Below, piece after piece: positions 7,977 to 16,868 of a DNA stretch of 39,482 nucleotides. The position numbers were made by a program, and so were the translations under genes. This DNA is from Deltaproteobacteria bacterium (GTDB lineage Bacteria > Desulfobacterota > DSM-4660 > Desulfatiglandales > Desulfatiglandaceae). Under the pieces are notes generated by a model, which saw only the letters and a list, made by a program, of their open reading frames with translations, did not search any database and was not told where the DNA came from. Where the stretch lies: positions 1-39,482 of the forward strand of contig JAFDIS010000024.1 of the NCBI GenBank assembly GCA_019307945.1. Direction: 5' to 3'. How positions within the stretch are numbered: the first letter of the stretch is position 1; the number at the start of each line of letters is the position of its first letter.

Positions 7977-10195
7977 TGCTATCTATGAAACTCAGTGCCC
8001 TTGCAATTTGCCTGCTCGCAATGAGCATTGTCATCCCATTTGTGCCCGAAAAATCTGCCGCGGAGGGACGTCTTGAGGTTTATAGATTAATGCCGCATCC
8101 TAATTACCCCCTTTGTACCGGTAAGAGGGACCTCCTCGACCTTACCGATGGGGTGCTCTCGCATTATCCTATGTGGGTGCATTCCGAATGTGTGGGGTGG
8201 ACAGACCAGGGCCCTGTCAAAATCTTTATCAAGGTCAAGAACTGCCTCAAAAAAGTTTCGGGAGTGCTGAGCATTCATACGGCCAAGGGCTCTTTTGCAG
8301 GGGTGAAGATCCCTCTTAGAGTTGACGTGTACGGGGACCTTGGGAATGGGAAATACCATCATGCTGGGGATTTGGAAATAGAAGAACAGGCTTTTCAGGA
8401 CCGAGAATCGCATTGGCTGAACGTCAGCGTTGACTCCGTCAGTCCTCGGATGATGGTAATCGTGCGTCCTAGTGGACGCTATCTGTTTATCGATGAGTTG
8501 CGGTGGAAAAACATAAGCAATAGCAGACCCAGAGACTTGGAGGTGATTGGAGATGCTCACGCTTGCGAGCTGGACAGTGTGAAGAGGCACCGCCATAGCC
8601 TTCTTGGCAAAATTCGACCTGAGAAAGAAGTCGTGAAGTCTTGGGTAGGGGCGTTTGGGAAGTTCGGTATCGCAACATGGGTCGTAGAAAACCCTTTCGA
8701 TTCCTTTCCTGCTTTCCCGCCCGTGGAGAATATTCACCGTTGTGGAAACAAAATTGAGCTCTGGGGATCCAAAAGCGAGTTGGAGTGCGGGTGCATTGGG
8801 ATGTTAACAAACGGGAAAGACAAAAGAAAGATAGAGGTAGCGGTGGAAGGTTATGCGGACATTGTTAACTCGATAAGCCTCAGCCGCGTGCAGGGCATTT
8901 TGAGTGCGGAGGGGCAACTCGTGTTTGATCCACTGATTCCATTGGTCTCCGGGGATCAGATAGATATTCCTGGAAGGTGTGCTGTTTATATTTGGGTTCA
9001 AGTGGATTTCCACAATATTCCGCCCGGCCATCACGGGGTGGCCATCAAGTTGCGTGAAAATGCGAAAGCGTGGAATGTAATTGTGCCAGTCTCCATAAAC
9101 GTTGCACCGGTTAAGCTTAAGACTAAACATCGCCCGGCTGCTACCAACTGGGCGTACACCTCGGATCGTCCCATTTGGCGTAACCGGAAGTTAATCCTTA
9201 AAGACTTAATAAAACATGGGATTAATGTCTTTGTCGTTCACCCTTCCGCTATTCCAATGCCATCTATTAAGGATGATTGGGATAATCGGGCAGCACAGAG
9301 GTTTGTCAAGGATCTATCACTATTTCAAGGAAAAGGACTAATCCTGTTGTATCTGGAGTGGGGGCGCGGGCGGGGGCCAGCTTGGCTTGACCCACTGTAC
9401 GGGAAAGATTTAGAGAGGCAGAAGGTTGCAGTTCAGCGCTGGGTAAGGAGGATCCGGCAAGTTCTTGAGTCCCTGGGCATTTCACATTCAGAGTGGGCCC
9501 TGTACCCGATCGATGAGCCGTGCGGAGAGAACTTGCATTTTCTGCGGGAGATAGCGGCTTGGGTGAAGGAAGAGGATCCTGCTATCCAGCTTTATGCCAA
9601 CCCGATTACGTCATCATCTGCCCACACAAGCCCCGAAGATTTAATATCTTTAAAGGGGCTGGTGGACTTCTGGCAGCCGAGTTTAAGATTTGCGACCAAT
9701 GATGGAGCGCCATTCTTTGCCGGCCTCAAACACCTATGGTGGGTCTATGTCGGCATACCCCGACCTGCCAAGTCGGCATCGCCGTGGTATTATTACAGGC
9801 TGATGGCCTGGAGGGCCTGGGAAGCCGGGGCATCAGGCGTCGGATTTTGGTCCTATAGCGATACTTCGGGAACCAGTGCTTGGGACGATCTCGATGGCCG
9901 ACGTCCTGATTATGCGGTTGTATATGAAGGTAGAGACAGCTCGGAGACACCTATTAGTAGTCGCAGGTGGGAGGCTTTTCGTGAAGGTGTTGAGGACTTT
10001 CAATTACTTGAAACAGTGGCAAAAGGAGATATCCCATCTAGTTCTAAAATGGACGGGATTCTGAAAGCCAGAGTTAAGAACTTATTGGAAAAACAAGAAG
10101 TCTCCTTTGATATTTTAAATGGCTTGCGGAAAGAGATGTTGCAAGGTTTGCCAGACAAGCTTTTAGCTCCAGTGGCTTTGCCTCTTTCTAACTAA
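7973..10195 (+). CDS. Secreted DUF4091 (GH123-like) glycoside hydrolase-family protein
   Basis: The 740-residue protein starts with a signal-peptide-like segment (residues 5-31, ALAICLLAMSIVIPFVP then small residues near SAAEG), so it is probably exported. Residues about 35-380 are beta-rich. The C-terminal half looks like the DUF4091 domain that shares the GH123 TIM-barrel: YPIDEP with D514-E515 as the likely catalytic acidic pair, WQPS, SPWYYYRLMAWRAWEAGASG, GFWSYSDT, and the family ending RRWEAFREGVEDFQLLE. GH123 enzymes cleave N-acetylgalactosaminides with substrate assistance, but most DUF4091 proteins are uncharacterised. Its place in the operon suggests it trims or degrades the locus's own glycan in the periplasm or outside. 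It overlaps the GT4 gene by 4 bp (ATGA). Confidence 0.82.
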   Translation: MMLSMKLSALAICLLAMSIVIPFVPEKSAAEGRLEVYRLMPHPNYPLCTGKRDLLDLTDGVLSHYPMWVHSECVGWTDQGPVKIFIKVKNCLKKVSGVLSIHTAKGSFAGVKIPLRVDVYGDLGNGKYHHAGDLEIEEQAFQDRESHWLNVSVDSVSPRMMVIVRPSGRYLFIDELRWKNISNSRPRDLEVIGDAHACELDSVKRHRHSLLGKIRPEKEVVKSWVGAFGKFGIATWVVENPFDSFPAFPPVENIHRCGNKIELWGSKSELECGCIGMLTNGKDKRKIEVAVEGYADIVNSISLSRVQGILSAEGQLVFDPLIPLVSGDQIDIPGRCAVYIWVQVDFHNIPPGHHGVAIKLRENAKAWNVIVPVSINVAPVKLKTKHRPAATNWAYTSDRPIWRNRKLILKDLIKHGINVFVVHPSAIPMPSIKDDWDNRAAQRFVKDLSLFQGKGLILLYLEWGRGRGPAWLDPLYGKDLERQKVAVQRWVRRIRQVLESLGISHSEWALYPIDEPCGENLHFLREIAAWVKEEDPAIQLYANPITSSSAHTSPEDLISLKGLVDFWQPSLRFATNDGAPFFAGLKHLWWVYVGIPRPAKSASPWYYYRLMAWRAWEAGASGVGFWSYSDTSGTSAWDDLDGRRPDYAVVYEGRDSSETPISSRRWEAFREGVEDFQLLETVAKGDIPSSSKMDGILKARVKNLLEKQEVSFDILNGLRKEMLQGLPDKLLAPVALPLSN

Positions 10196-10261
10196 TGACT
10201 GAATAAATACTCTTTTTTTGCGCCTATTTCACAATCACCCAATCGGAAATGCTTTTTATTT

Positions 10262-10655
10262 AGCAGACTGTTGAAAAACTGGGTTAATTTGTTTTGCCTC
10301 TTTTTCGAAAAAGGGGAATCGTTCTTTGATAAGAGAGATTGAATCGTTGTTGAGGTCAATCAAACCATCGAATTTTAAGTTTTGGCCTGCTCTGAGGCCT
10401 ATTGAAGATGAAGTGGTTGCCACAGTGGGTCATTTTTCGATTGCCATTTACATTTATATCCGGAGCAGGTTGTAGGCAGGGAGGGCTGTTGCCAGTGTTG
10501 TATAGACTGCATCGACCCGTTTGCGACGCCGATGATGGAGCTTTACAAGGCATCCGATGGTCTTGAGCCAGCCGAAGACTTCCTCCATCCGTTTGCGAAT
10601 TCTCAAGCCGATGCAGTATCCTTTAAACTTCACGCCTTCGGTTGGCCCCGATTCA
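10262..10655 (-). mobile_element. Remnant of an IS5-like insertion sequence
   Basis: This stretch contains the end of a transposase gene on the minus strand (10454-10655). Near 10266-10283 lies a GTTGAAAAACTG motif that, read on the minus strand, gives the common IS terminus type with TTTTTCAACAG. The other end of the element is missing: at about 10655 the transposase reading frame stops matching, and from 10661 the plus strand encodes an unrelated oxidoreductase tail. The bases from 10196 to 10261, between the DUF4091 gene and the element, hold no recognisable gene. The exact ends are estimates, because no second inverted repeat or target duplication is present. Confidence 0.6.
10454..10655 (-). 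pseudogene. IS5-like transposase, C-terminal fragment
   Basis: Read on the minus strand, about 65 residues up to the TAA at 10454-10456 include GYCIGLRIRKRMEEVFGWLK, then TIGCLVKLHHRRRKRVDAVY and a final YNLLRI. This is the usual end of DDE transposases of the IS5-like group, where the glutamate in EEVFGWLK is the last residue of the catalytic triad. The N-terminal two-thirds with the DD part is absent, so the fragment cannot be active. The upstream part of the open frame (10656-10900) does not resemble a transposase and is antisense to the oxidoreductase tail and heparinase start. Confidence 0.75.
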
Positions 10656-10660
10656 AGTAG

Positions 10661-10813
10661 ATGAACCTGTGGCGCGAGGACAAAGGTCATCAGGCGGGGG
10701 TTGATGCCTTTATCGATGCCATCCGCAAAGGAAGCCCTAGCCCAATACCGTTTGAAGAACTTGAGGAGGTCATGCAGGTGTGTTTGGACCTGGACCTTCA
10801 GGTGCGGAGCTGA
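10661..10813 (+). pseudogene. Gfo/Idh/MocA-type oxidoreductase, C-terminal fragment
   Basis: The plus strand codes for 50 residues ending at TGA 10811-10813. The peptide includes DKGHQAGVDAFIDAIRKGSP followed by SPIPFEELEEVMQVCLDL, typical of the C-terminal end of Gfo/Idh/MocA dehydrogenases and of the bi-domain oxidoreductases seen beside heparinase-like genes in polysaccharide clusters. The NAD-binding and catalytic parts are missing and the sequence upstream belongs to an IS remnant. This is therefore the stump of a gene destroyed by insertion and deletion. Its stop is 12 bp before the heparinase-family gene, consistent with a former operon. Confidence 0.75.
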
Positions 10814-10825
10814 TCTCTGAGCACC

Positions 10826-12562
10826 ATGCGTTTTATGACTCCCCGGCTTCAAACGGCCGCTCGAATCGTTCGGTCTCTTCGCTATTACAGGGCTGAGCAA
10901 CTCTTATTCAAAGTCTGGTTCACGCTGAGGTCCAGGTTCCCACGGATTCCAGGACCGAAGGTGACACGTGTTCCGATGCAACTGTCATGGGAACCCATCC
11001 TCCATGCTGTGCCTTTTCCATCCAATCCGTACACGGTCATCGCCAGCATCGAAGAAGGACGGTTTACCTTTCTCAACGAAACAAAGGATCTGGGGGAGGA
11101 CATTCAATGGTGTCCGAAGAACGCGGGAAGGCTTTGGATCTACAATCTTCATTACTTTGACTATTTACAAAATCTAATCGAAGTGAACCTGGAGGGTGCC
11201 TGGCAGCTTTTGGAGAGATGGATCGCCCACAATCCGCCCGGGACCTCGGATGCGTGGGATTCTTACCCCTTATCCTTGAGAATCGTAAACTGGATACAAG
11301 CCTTTTCTTCATCTCCTATCGGCCTCGAGGTGCAGCCTGTCGTGATGCGGTCGCTCTACCAGCAGTGCCTTTGGTTGGAAAGATGGCTGGAATGGCACCT
11401 TCTTGCCAACCACCTTTTCAAAAATGCAAAGGCCCTTGTTTTCGCCGGGCTTTTCTTTTCGGGAGGGGATGCGCATCGTTGGCTGAAGTCGGGTTTGAAA
11501 ATCCTCCATGAGCAACTTGAAGAGCAGGTTCTGTCGGACGGGGGGCATTTCGAAAGGAGCCCTATGTACCACGCCATGATCCTCAAGGACTGCCTTGATC
11601 TTTTTAATGGATTGAAAAGACCTCGGGAAGGTTTCGATAAAGAGATTTTAGCCAGTTGCATAGGGCTCAAAGAGCATCTGAGGCGAATCGTGCCGGAAAT
11701 GGGCTTTTTCCTTGCTGGCATGACCCATCCGGACGGAAAAATCGCTCTTTTCAATGATGCGGCCCATGGGATCGAGCCTGATTTTGAGCATCTCGAAGCC
11801 TATTCTCAGCGCGTGACGGGAAATGCTTTACCGAAAATTCCAATAGGAACCACGGCCTTCCCTGATTCCGGTTATTTCATTATGGCGAAAGGATCGGAAG
11901 ATCGCCTCATCGTGGATGCAGGACCCATTGGCCCTGACTATCAGCCCGGTCATTCCCACTGTGACACGCTCAGTTTTGAGCTTTCATTGCGGGGTATTCG
12001 CGTTGTCGTCGATTCGGGGTGTTACGAATACGAAGATACGCCTATTCGTCAATACAATCGAGGGAACCCAGGCCATAACACGGTTACAGTGGATGGAGAA
12101 AATCAATCGGAGGTATGGGGAAGCCACAGGTGTGCTAGAAGAGCAAAACCGATATATGCCAGAATGCGGTCAAACGGTAACAAAGTTCTGTGTTTCGAAG
12201 GTGCGCATGACGGGTACCGAAGACTGAGCGGCTCGCCTGTGCATCATCGGAGAGTGGAGTGGTACCCGGAGCGCATTCAGATTGAGGACCGGGTCGAAGG
12301 TTCGGGCTACCATGGAATCGAATCTCGCCTTCACTTCAATCCGTCTCTAGACGTGGATTTCGATGGCAAGACCGCGACGGTTACCGCAAATGGGCAACGT
12401 TTATTGAGCGTCTCGTGGTTGGGTGAGGGGTGTATGGAGAAAATCTACGGTTGGTATTGTCCGGAATTCGGAATGAAATTCAAGTGCGTTGTACTTTGTG
12501 TGACCCATCGTTGCGATCTGCCCTTCAGAGGGAGTTGGATTCTGTCGCTTCACTCGCATTGA
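10826..12562 (+). CDS. Heparinase II/III family protein (alginate lyase-like)
   Basis: The 578-residue product has an alpha-helical N-terminal half (toroid-like, with WIYNLHYFDYL and LLANHLFKNAKALV) and a beta-rich C-terminal half from about residue 350. The latter contains GHSHCDTLSFELSLRG, VVVDSGCYEY and NPGHNTVTVDG, the hallmarks of the Heparinase II/III C-terminal domain. Related enzymes are polysaccharide lyases that cleave uronic-acid polymers. Copies inside biosynthesis clusters may trim or turn over the product. No clear signal peptide is visible, which is usual for this clustered group and leaves the location open. ATG 10826 is used; ATG 10838 is an alternative, and neither has a strong ribosome-binding site. 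It follows an oxidoreductase stump by 12 bp and precedes a GT4 gene by 16 bp. Confidence 0.87.
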   Translation: MRFMTPRLQTAARIVRSLRYYRAEQLLFKVWFTLRSRFPRIPGPKVTRVPMQLSWEPILHAVPFPSNPYTVIASIEEGRFTFLNETKDLGEDIQWCPKNAGRLWIYNLHYFDYLQNLIEVNLEGAWQLLERWIAHNPPGTSDAWDSYPLSLRIVNWIQAFSSSPIGLEVQPVVMRSLYQQCLWLERWLEWHLLANHLFKNAKALVFAGLFFSGGDAHRWLKSGLKILHEQLEEQVLSDGGHFERSPMYHAMILKDCLDLFNGLKRPREGFDKEILASCIGLKEHLRRIVPEMGFFLAGMTHPDGKIALFNDAAHGIEPDFEHLEAYSQRVTGNALPKIPIGTTAFPDSGYFIMAKGSEDRLIVDAGPIGPDYQPGHSHCDTLSFELSLRGIRVVVDSGCYEYEDTPIRQYNRGNPGHNTVTVDGENQSEVWGSHRCARRAKPIYARMRSNGNKVLCFEGAHDGYRRLSGSPVHHRRVEWYPERIQIEDRVEGSGYHGIESRLHFNPSLDVDFDGKTATVTANGQRLLSVSWLGEGCMEKIYGWYCPEFGMKFKCVVLCVTHRCDLPFRGSWILSLHSH

Positions 12563-12578
12563 AACGCCTATTGCTTTA

Positions 12579-13832
12579 ATGCACATCCTTTTTCTGACTC
12601 ACTACTTCCCCCCGGAAGTGAACGCTCCTGCTTCTCGCACCTATGAAAACGCCATACGTTGGGTGGGAGAAGGGCAGCAGGTTTCAGTGATAACTTGCGT
12701 ACCGCATCATCCTAAGGGGGTGGTTTATGACGGTTATCAAAACCGATGGCGTCAGTGGGAACTGATGGAGGGCATACATGTCCTTCGTGTGAAGACATAT
12801 CTTGGTCCGAACGCAGGTTTTTTCAGAAGAATTGCAAACTACGTATCCTATCTCTTGGCAGCGACTTTGTTCTGTCGTTCGGTAAAGGATGTCGATATTG
12901 TTGTGTCTACATCGCCCCAGTTTTTTTGTGGTTTGGCGGGATATGCGGTATCTAAAAGGCTCAATGTTCCTTGGTTGCTCGAGATCAGGGACCTGTGGCC
13001 GGAATCCATTGTTGCGGTGGGTGCCCTAAAGAGCCGGTCAATAATCAGCCTATTGGAGGGAATTGAATCGTTCATGTATCGTAAGGCCGACGGGATCGTA
13101 TCGGTAACACGGTCGTTTGTTGATCATATTGTGTCGAGAGGTGTTGAGAGGGAGAAGGTCTCTGTTGTTACGAACGGCGCAGATTTGCGTCGGTTTGATC
13201 CCCTGCCCAAAGACAATCCGGTTGCCCGCGAACTAGGTCTGGCCGATAGGTTCGTAGCAGCGTTTATCGGTACCCACGGAATGGCCCACGGTCTGGAGAC
13301 CGTCTTGCTGGCTGCTGAAAGACTGCGGAAGGAGAATAATATCCTGTTCCTTCTTGTGGGCGATGGGGCTGAACGTGAGAATATCTTGCGGCAAAAGGAG
13401 CGTCTCCAGCTCGACAACGTGCTCATGCTCCCCCAGCAGTCAAAGGACAGAGCAGTGAAACTGCTGGCCTCTGCCGACGTCTCCCTGGTTCTCCTGAGGA
13501 AGAATCGGCTTTTCAGGACGGTTATCCCCTCTAAGATTTTCGAGGCCATGGCTATGGAGAGGCCGATCATTTTGGGGGTTGATGGCGAAAGCAAAGAGAT
13601 TATGCTTGAGAGCGGGGCTGGAATTTGCATTGAACCGGAAAATGACCGAGAACTGGCCGATGCTGTTCTCACCCTTTATCGTGACCGCGAAAGGTGTCGG
13701 GAAATGGGTCAAAGAGGAAGGCGATTTGTTGAAAGGAATTATAGCAGGGATATACTCGCCAGGCGGTACTTGTCGCTGATTGAGGAAGTTATATCGGGGA
13801 AGAGGAGCGACGGAAGAGAGGAAGTGGTTTGA
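12579..13832 (+). CDS. Glycosyltransferase, GT4 family (WbuB-like)
   Basis: The 417-residue protein opens MHILFLTHYFPPEVNAPASR and contains ITCVPHHPKG, LLEIRDLWPESIVAVGA and NGADLRRFDP. This set is typical of WbuB/WcaI-like GT4 enzymes, which transfer amino sugars such as N-acetyl-fucosamine during O-antigen or capsule repeat assembly. The donor domain contains FIGTHGMAHGL and IPSKIFEAMAMERPI. It should act on the cytoplasmic face of the inner membrane. The gene lies 16 bp after the heparinase-family gene, and its TGA overlaps the probable TTG start of the exosortase gene, so the three are likely co-transcribed. The WbuB comparison rests on motif similarity; the actual sugar is not known. Confidence 0.87.
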   Translation: MHILFLTHYFPPEVNAPASRTYENAIRWVGEGQQVSVITCVPHHPKGVVYDGYQNRWRQWELMEGIHVLRVKTYLGPNAGFFRRIANYVSYLLAATLFCRSVKDVDIVVSTSPQFFCGLAGYAVSKRLNVPWLLEIRDLWPESIVAVGALKSRSIISLLEGIESFMYRKADGIVSVTRSFVDHIVSRGVEREKVSVVTNGADLRRFDPLPKDNPVARELGLADRFVAAFIGTHGMAHGLETVLLAAERLRKENNILFLLVGDGAERENILRQKERLQLDNVLMLPQQSKDRAVKLLASADVSLVLLRKNRLFRTVIPSKIFEAMAMERPIILGVDGESKEIMLESGAGICIEPENDRELADAVLTLYRDRERCREMGQRGRRFVERNYSRDILARRYLSLIEEVISGKRSDGREEVV

Positions 13833-15418
13833 GTATGATACGAAGGACTTACTTTTTCAACTTCGCCCAGGCGTTGATTTTGGCCGTAGTTCTGGTAATC
13901 CTTTACTATCCTTCTCACCGAATCATGGTGGCCTGGTGGAAGGGAGGCGACTATAATTATTGCTACCTGATTCCCTTTATTGTTTTGTACCTGTTGTGGG
14001 AAAAAAGGGACGAATTCCGGCTTGTACCTTCCTATGCTTCCTGGTTTGGCCTCATTCCATTGCTTCTGGGAATAAGTTTCTATTGGCTTGGTGAGCTCGG
14101 CGGCGAGTTTTATACTCTCTACCTGTCGTCATGGCTCGTCCTGGTGGGCGTTTGCTGGATGAATTTGGGGTGGAAGAAGATAAAAACGATAGCCTTCCCC
14201 CTGATCATGATCTTGACCATGTTCCCGCCCCCCAATTTTATTTACTTTAGGCTTTCCCTGAATCTCAAACTCCTATCCTCCAAGCTGGGCGTGTGGATGA
14301 TGCAGGCATACGGAATGTCCGCATACAGGGAGGGGAACATCATCGACCTGGGCTTCACCCAGCTCCAGGTGGTTGATGCGTGCAGCGGGCTGAGATTTCT
14401 TTTCCCCATGATCGTCATGGGCCTGATTCTGGCCTATTTCTACAAGACATCCTTCTGGAAAAGGGCGATCATCGTTGTTTCCACCGTTCCCCTGACGGTG
14501 GTGACCAACAGCCTACGGATCGCGCTTACCGGAATTCTTTACGAGGTGTGGGGGCCGGCTGTGGCCGAGGGGTTTTTTCACGGGTTTTCCGGGTGGTTCA
14601 TCTTCATGGTCACCCTACTGATTCTCCTCGGGGAGATGTATGTCCTTGGGTTTCGACTCCGATCCGCCAGGCCTTCGCCGGGAACAGAGCCGGATGCGAC
14701 CCCGGCTGAAGATTATGGGGAGCAGGTGCCTGCACCTGACGCTGGAAGCTCCCTTCGCGGTTGGAAGGCCTTGTTTTATCCCCCCCAGTTCGTGGTGGCA
14801 AGCGGCCTGCTCCTGCTTACCTTCGGACTTTCCTACGGAGTGGAGTTTCGGGAAAAGATTCCTATGAACAAGCCTTTCAGCCGGTTTCCCATGGCCGTGG
14901 GCGAGTGGCGGGGCACCAGGGAGACCCTGGGAAAGCAGTTCATTGATGCCCTTGATTTGAGCGATTACGTGATCGTGGATTTTGAGAACCGCGAGAACAA
15001 GCACGTAAACCTGTATGTTGCCTATTACGAAAGCCAGCGCAAGGGCGAGTCGATCCACTCGCCCAGCACTTGCCTTCCGGGGAGTGGATGGGTGTTCAAC
15101 GAGGCCGGGGAAATCAGAGTACCCACCCCGGGCTATGGAAAGGGGAGCATCCCGGTAAGACGGGCCTACATGCAGAAGGGAGCCTACCGACAGCTTTCCT
15201 ACTACTGGTTCCCCCAGCGGGGAAGGATCCTGACCAACGCGTATCAGCTCAAGATCTACAACTTCTGGGACGCGCTGACCCGGCAGCGTACCGACGGAGC
15301 ACTTGTGCGGCTTATCACGCCGGTCTACGACAGGGAGGAACCGGCGGATGCGGAAAGGCGCCTCCAGGCCTTCACGCGAGAAATCCTGCCCGTGCTTTCG
15401 CAATTCCTTCCGGGCTGA
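13829..15418 (+). CDS. xrtD: Exosortase fused to EpsI domain (XrtD-like, VPLPA-CTERM type)
   Basis: The 529-residue protein has about eight membrane segments in residues 10-275, followed by a soluble C-terminal domain from about residue 310. The exosortase catalytic triad is visible: C185 in DACSGLRF, R230 in TNSLR and H251 in FFHGFSGW. The C-terminal part (PFSRFPMAVGEWRG, YVAYYESQRKGESIHSPSTC, YYWFPQRGR) is an EpsI/DUF3485 domain. Exosortases are membrane transpeptidases that process proteins with a C-terminal PEP-CTERM-like sorting signal, and EpsI accompanies them in exopolysaccharide loci. The one-chain fusion is characteristic of the XrtD group, which recognises VPLPA-CTERM tails; this subgroup call is from architecture and length. 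Start TTG 13829 overlaps the GT4 stop; ATG 13835 is an equally good alternative. No substrate protein is encoded in this window. Confidence 0.85.
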   Translation: MSMIRRTYFFNFAQALILAVVLVILYYPSHRIMVAWWKGGDYNYCYLIPFIVLYLLWEKRDEFRLVPSYASWFGLIPLLLGISFYWLGELGGEFYTLYLSSWLVLVGVCWMNLGWKKIKTIAFPLIMILTMFPPPNFIYFRLSLNLKLLSSKLGVWMMQAYGMSAYREGNIIDLGFTQLQVVDACSGLRFLFPMIVMGLILAYFYKTSFWKRAIIVVSTVPLTVVTNSLRIALTGILYEVWGPAVAEGFFHGFSGWFIFMVTLLILLGEMYVLGFRLRSARPSPGTEPDATPAEDYGEQVPAPDAGSSLRGWKALFYPPQFVVASGLLLLTFGLSYGVEFREKIPMNKPFSRFPMAVGEWRGTRETLGKQFIDALDLSDYVIVDFENRENKHVNLYVAYYESQRKGESIHSPSTCLPGSGWVFNEAGEIRVPTPGYGKGSIPVRRAYMQKGAYRQLSYYWFPQRGRILTNAYQLKIYNFWDALTRQRTDGALVRLITPVYDREEPADAERRLQAFTREILPVLSQFLPG

Positions 15419-15651
15419 AGAATTTAGGCGAAATTTTCCTTCTTCATTCCTTTTCTTCGTTCTTCTGTGTTATATTGCGCTCATGCCCTGGCCGCCAAAA
15501 AGGCATGATAAATCCAGAGGTCCTTCACCGCCGTTGACGTCCGGCCCAGTGGAAGGCCGACAGAACGGTTGCGCAGACGGGGTCGCCTGAGGTGCGAGGA
15601 GGTTGACGCCGGACGATATGCCTTGTTGCCAAGTCCCGAGGAGGAATTGCC

Positions 15652-16047
15652 ATGGTCGAATGGAAGGGCACGGAAAAGTTCACCCGGGTGTACCAGAAAG
15701 GCCAGGTTATTTTTGAGGAAAACAGCCTTGGAACCGAGATGTTCGTGGTTCAGTCCGGGAAGGTGAGGCTCACGACGAACCAACCCGGCTCCGAGGTGGA
15801 CTTGGGGATCGTTGGGCCCGGAGAATTTTTCGGGGAAATGGCCCTGGTAGACAGATCGCCCCGCACCGCCACGGCAACCGCGGACGAGGACGATACAAAG
15901 CTGGTGGTCCTGGACGAAGAGCGGTTCCTTTACCTGGCGGGTCAACAACTGCCTTTCGCCATGACGATCATGCAGGGACTCTGCCGGCGAATCAGGGACC
16001 GTTGGGATCTGTATTCAAAGGTATCCAAAACCATACGGTGCGAGTAG
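15652..16047 (+). CDS. Stand-alone cyclic nucleotide-binding domain protein
   Basis: The 131-residue protein is a single CRP-type cNMP-binding beta-roll. The phosphate-binding cassette is FFGEMALVDRSPRTATA, with E62 and R71 in the positions that contact the ribose and cyclic phosphate, so binding capacity looks intact. Unlike CRP/FNR regulators (about 200-230 residues) it has no helix-turn-helix; the chain ends shortly after the C-helix. It therefore probably works as a ligand-dependent partner protein rather than as a transcription factor. The ATG is preceded by GAGGAGG with good spacing. The 233-bp upstream gap contains a short inverted repeat (TCATGCC/GGCATGA, 15480-15506) but no clear promoter. 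An MBL-fold gene follows 32 bp later. The ligand (cAMP, cGMP or other) is unknown. Confidence 0.85.
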   Translation: MVEWKGTEKFTRVYQKGQVIFEENSLGTEMFVVQSGKVRLTTNQPGSEVDLGIVGPGEFFGEMALVDRSPRTATATADEDDTKLVVLDEERFLYLAGQQLPFAMTIMQGLCRRIRDRWDLYSKVSKTIRCE

Positions 16048-16079
16048 GGTCGTACGCCCCCCTCTTACAGGTAGAAATT

Positions 16080-16868
16080 GTGTCTTCACAAGAATCCAAG
16101 ATCACGGAATTGAGGCCCGGGATATACCAGATTCGGGCGGTTAGACCCGGGAGCCACGTCTATCTGATTCAGGGACGCTGGAAAAACGTGTTGATCGACA
16201 CCGGCCTGGGCGCCGGGTTTCCCAACGTCAAAGAGTCTCTTTCGGAAGTGGGCCTCACCCCCGAAGATATCCATTTGATCATCCTGACCCACGAGCACTT
16301 CGACCACATCGGAGCGACCGCCGTCTCCTTTGATTCGGCCGTGGTTGCCGCACACCGTTTCGCGGCAAACAAGATCCAGCTCCAGGACGAATTCGTGATG
16401 ATGAACAAGTACTTTGACCTCCCTGCAAAGCCCTTTCACGCGGATATCTGGCTCGAGGGAAACACGCGCATCGAGCTGGGCAACTACAGCCTCAGCATCA
16501 TCCATACGCCCGGGCATTGCTCGGGTTGCATCAGCCTCTACGAGCCTGAGCATAAACTCCTATTCACCGGCGATACCGTCCTGGCCGGGGGCCTGCTGTC
16601 CGACGTTTGTCCCTCGGGAAGTCTCAGCGACTATGTGAACTCCCTCGAACGGTTGAGGACCCTGAACGTGGAGGAGATGTACCCCGGACACGGAAAGATA
16701 TCACACGCGCCCGCGGAGGACATCCAGGCGGCGCTGGAAAAGGCGAGAACGCTCCTGGAAGAATCCAAGATGCTTTTCGAGAGTCTGGACACCAAGTCGA
16801 CTTTCAGGCGGCTTTTCGAGGCCGCAAGGAAGTATCCCGCCCAGAAAAAGTCTGAGAAGAAGAGCTGA
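16080..16868 (+). CDS. MBL-fold metallo-hydrolase
   Basis: The product (262 residues from GTG 16080) has the complete metallo-beta-lactamase-fold metal site: THEHFDH (H71, H73, D75, H76), H146 in TPGHCSGC, D165 in FTGDTVL and H204 in YPGHG. This pattern fits the glyoxalase II/hydrolase branch with two metal ions. The substrate is not evident. The reading frame extends upstream to 16002, but that would overlap the cyclic-nucleotide gene by 46 bp and add residues unlike the family start. GTG 16080 lies 9 bases after AGG in CTTACAGG and is preferred. Close linkage to a cNMP-binding protein suggests a shared signalling or metabolic role, which is inference. Confidence 0.83.
   Translation: MSSQESKITELRPGIYQIRAVRPGSHVYLIQGRWKNVLIDTGLGAGFPNVKESLSEVGLTPEDIHLIILTHEHFDHIGATAVSFDSAVVAAHRFAANKIQLQDEFVMMNKYFDLPAKPFHADIWLEGNTRIELGNYSLSIIHTPGHCSGCISLYEPEHKLLFTGDTVLAGGLLSDVCPSGSLSDYVNSLERLRTLNVEEMYPGHGKISHAPAEDIQAALEKARTLLEESKMLFESLDTKSTFRRLFEAARKYPAQKKSEKKS

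Noticed and set aside
8087-8737. Minus-strand 216-codon open frame opposite the DUF4091 gene
   Set aside because: The plus-strand protein has signal peptide and domain motifs across this span, and the antisense peptide shows none.
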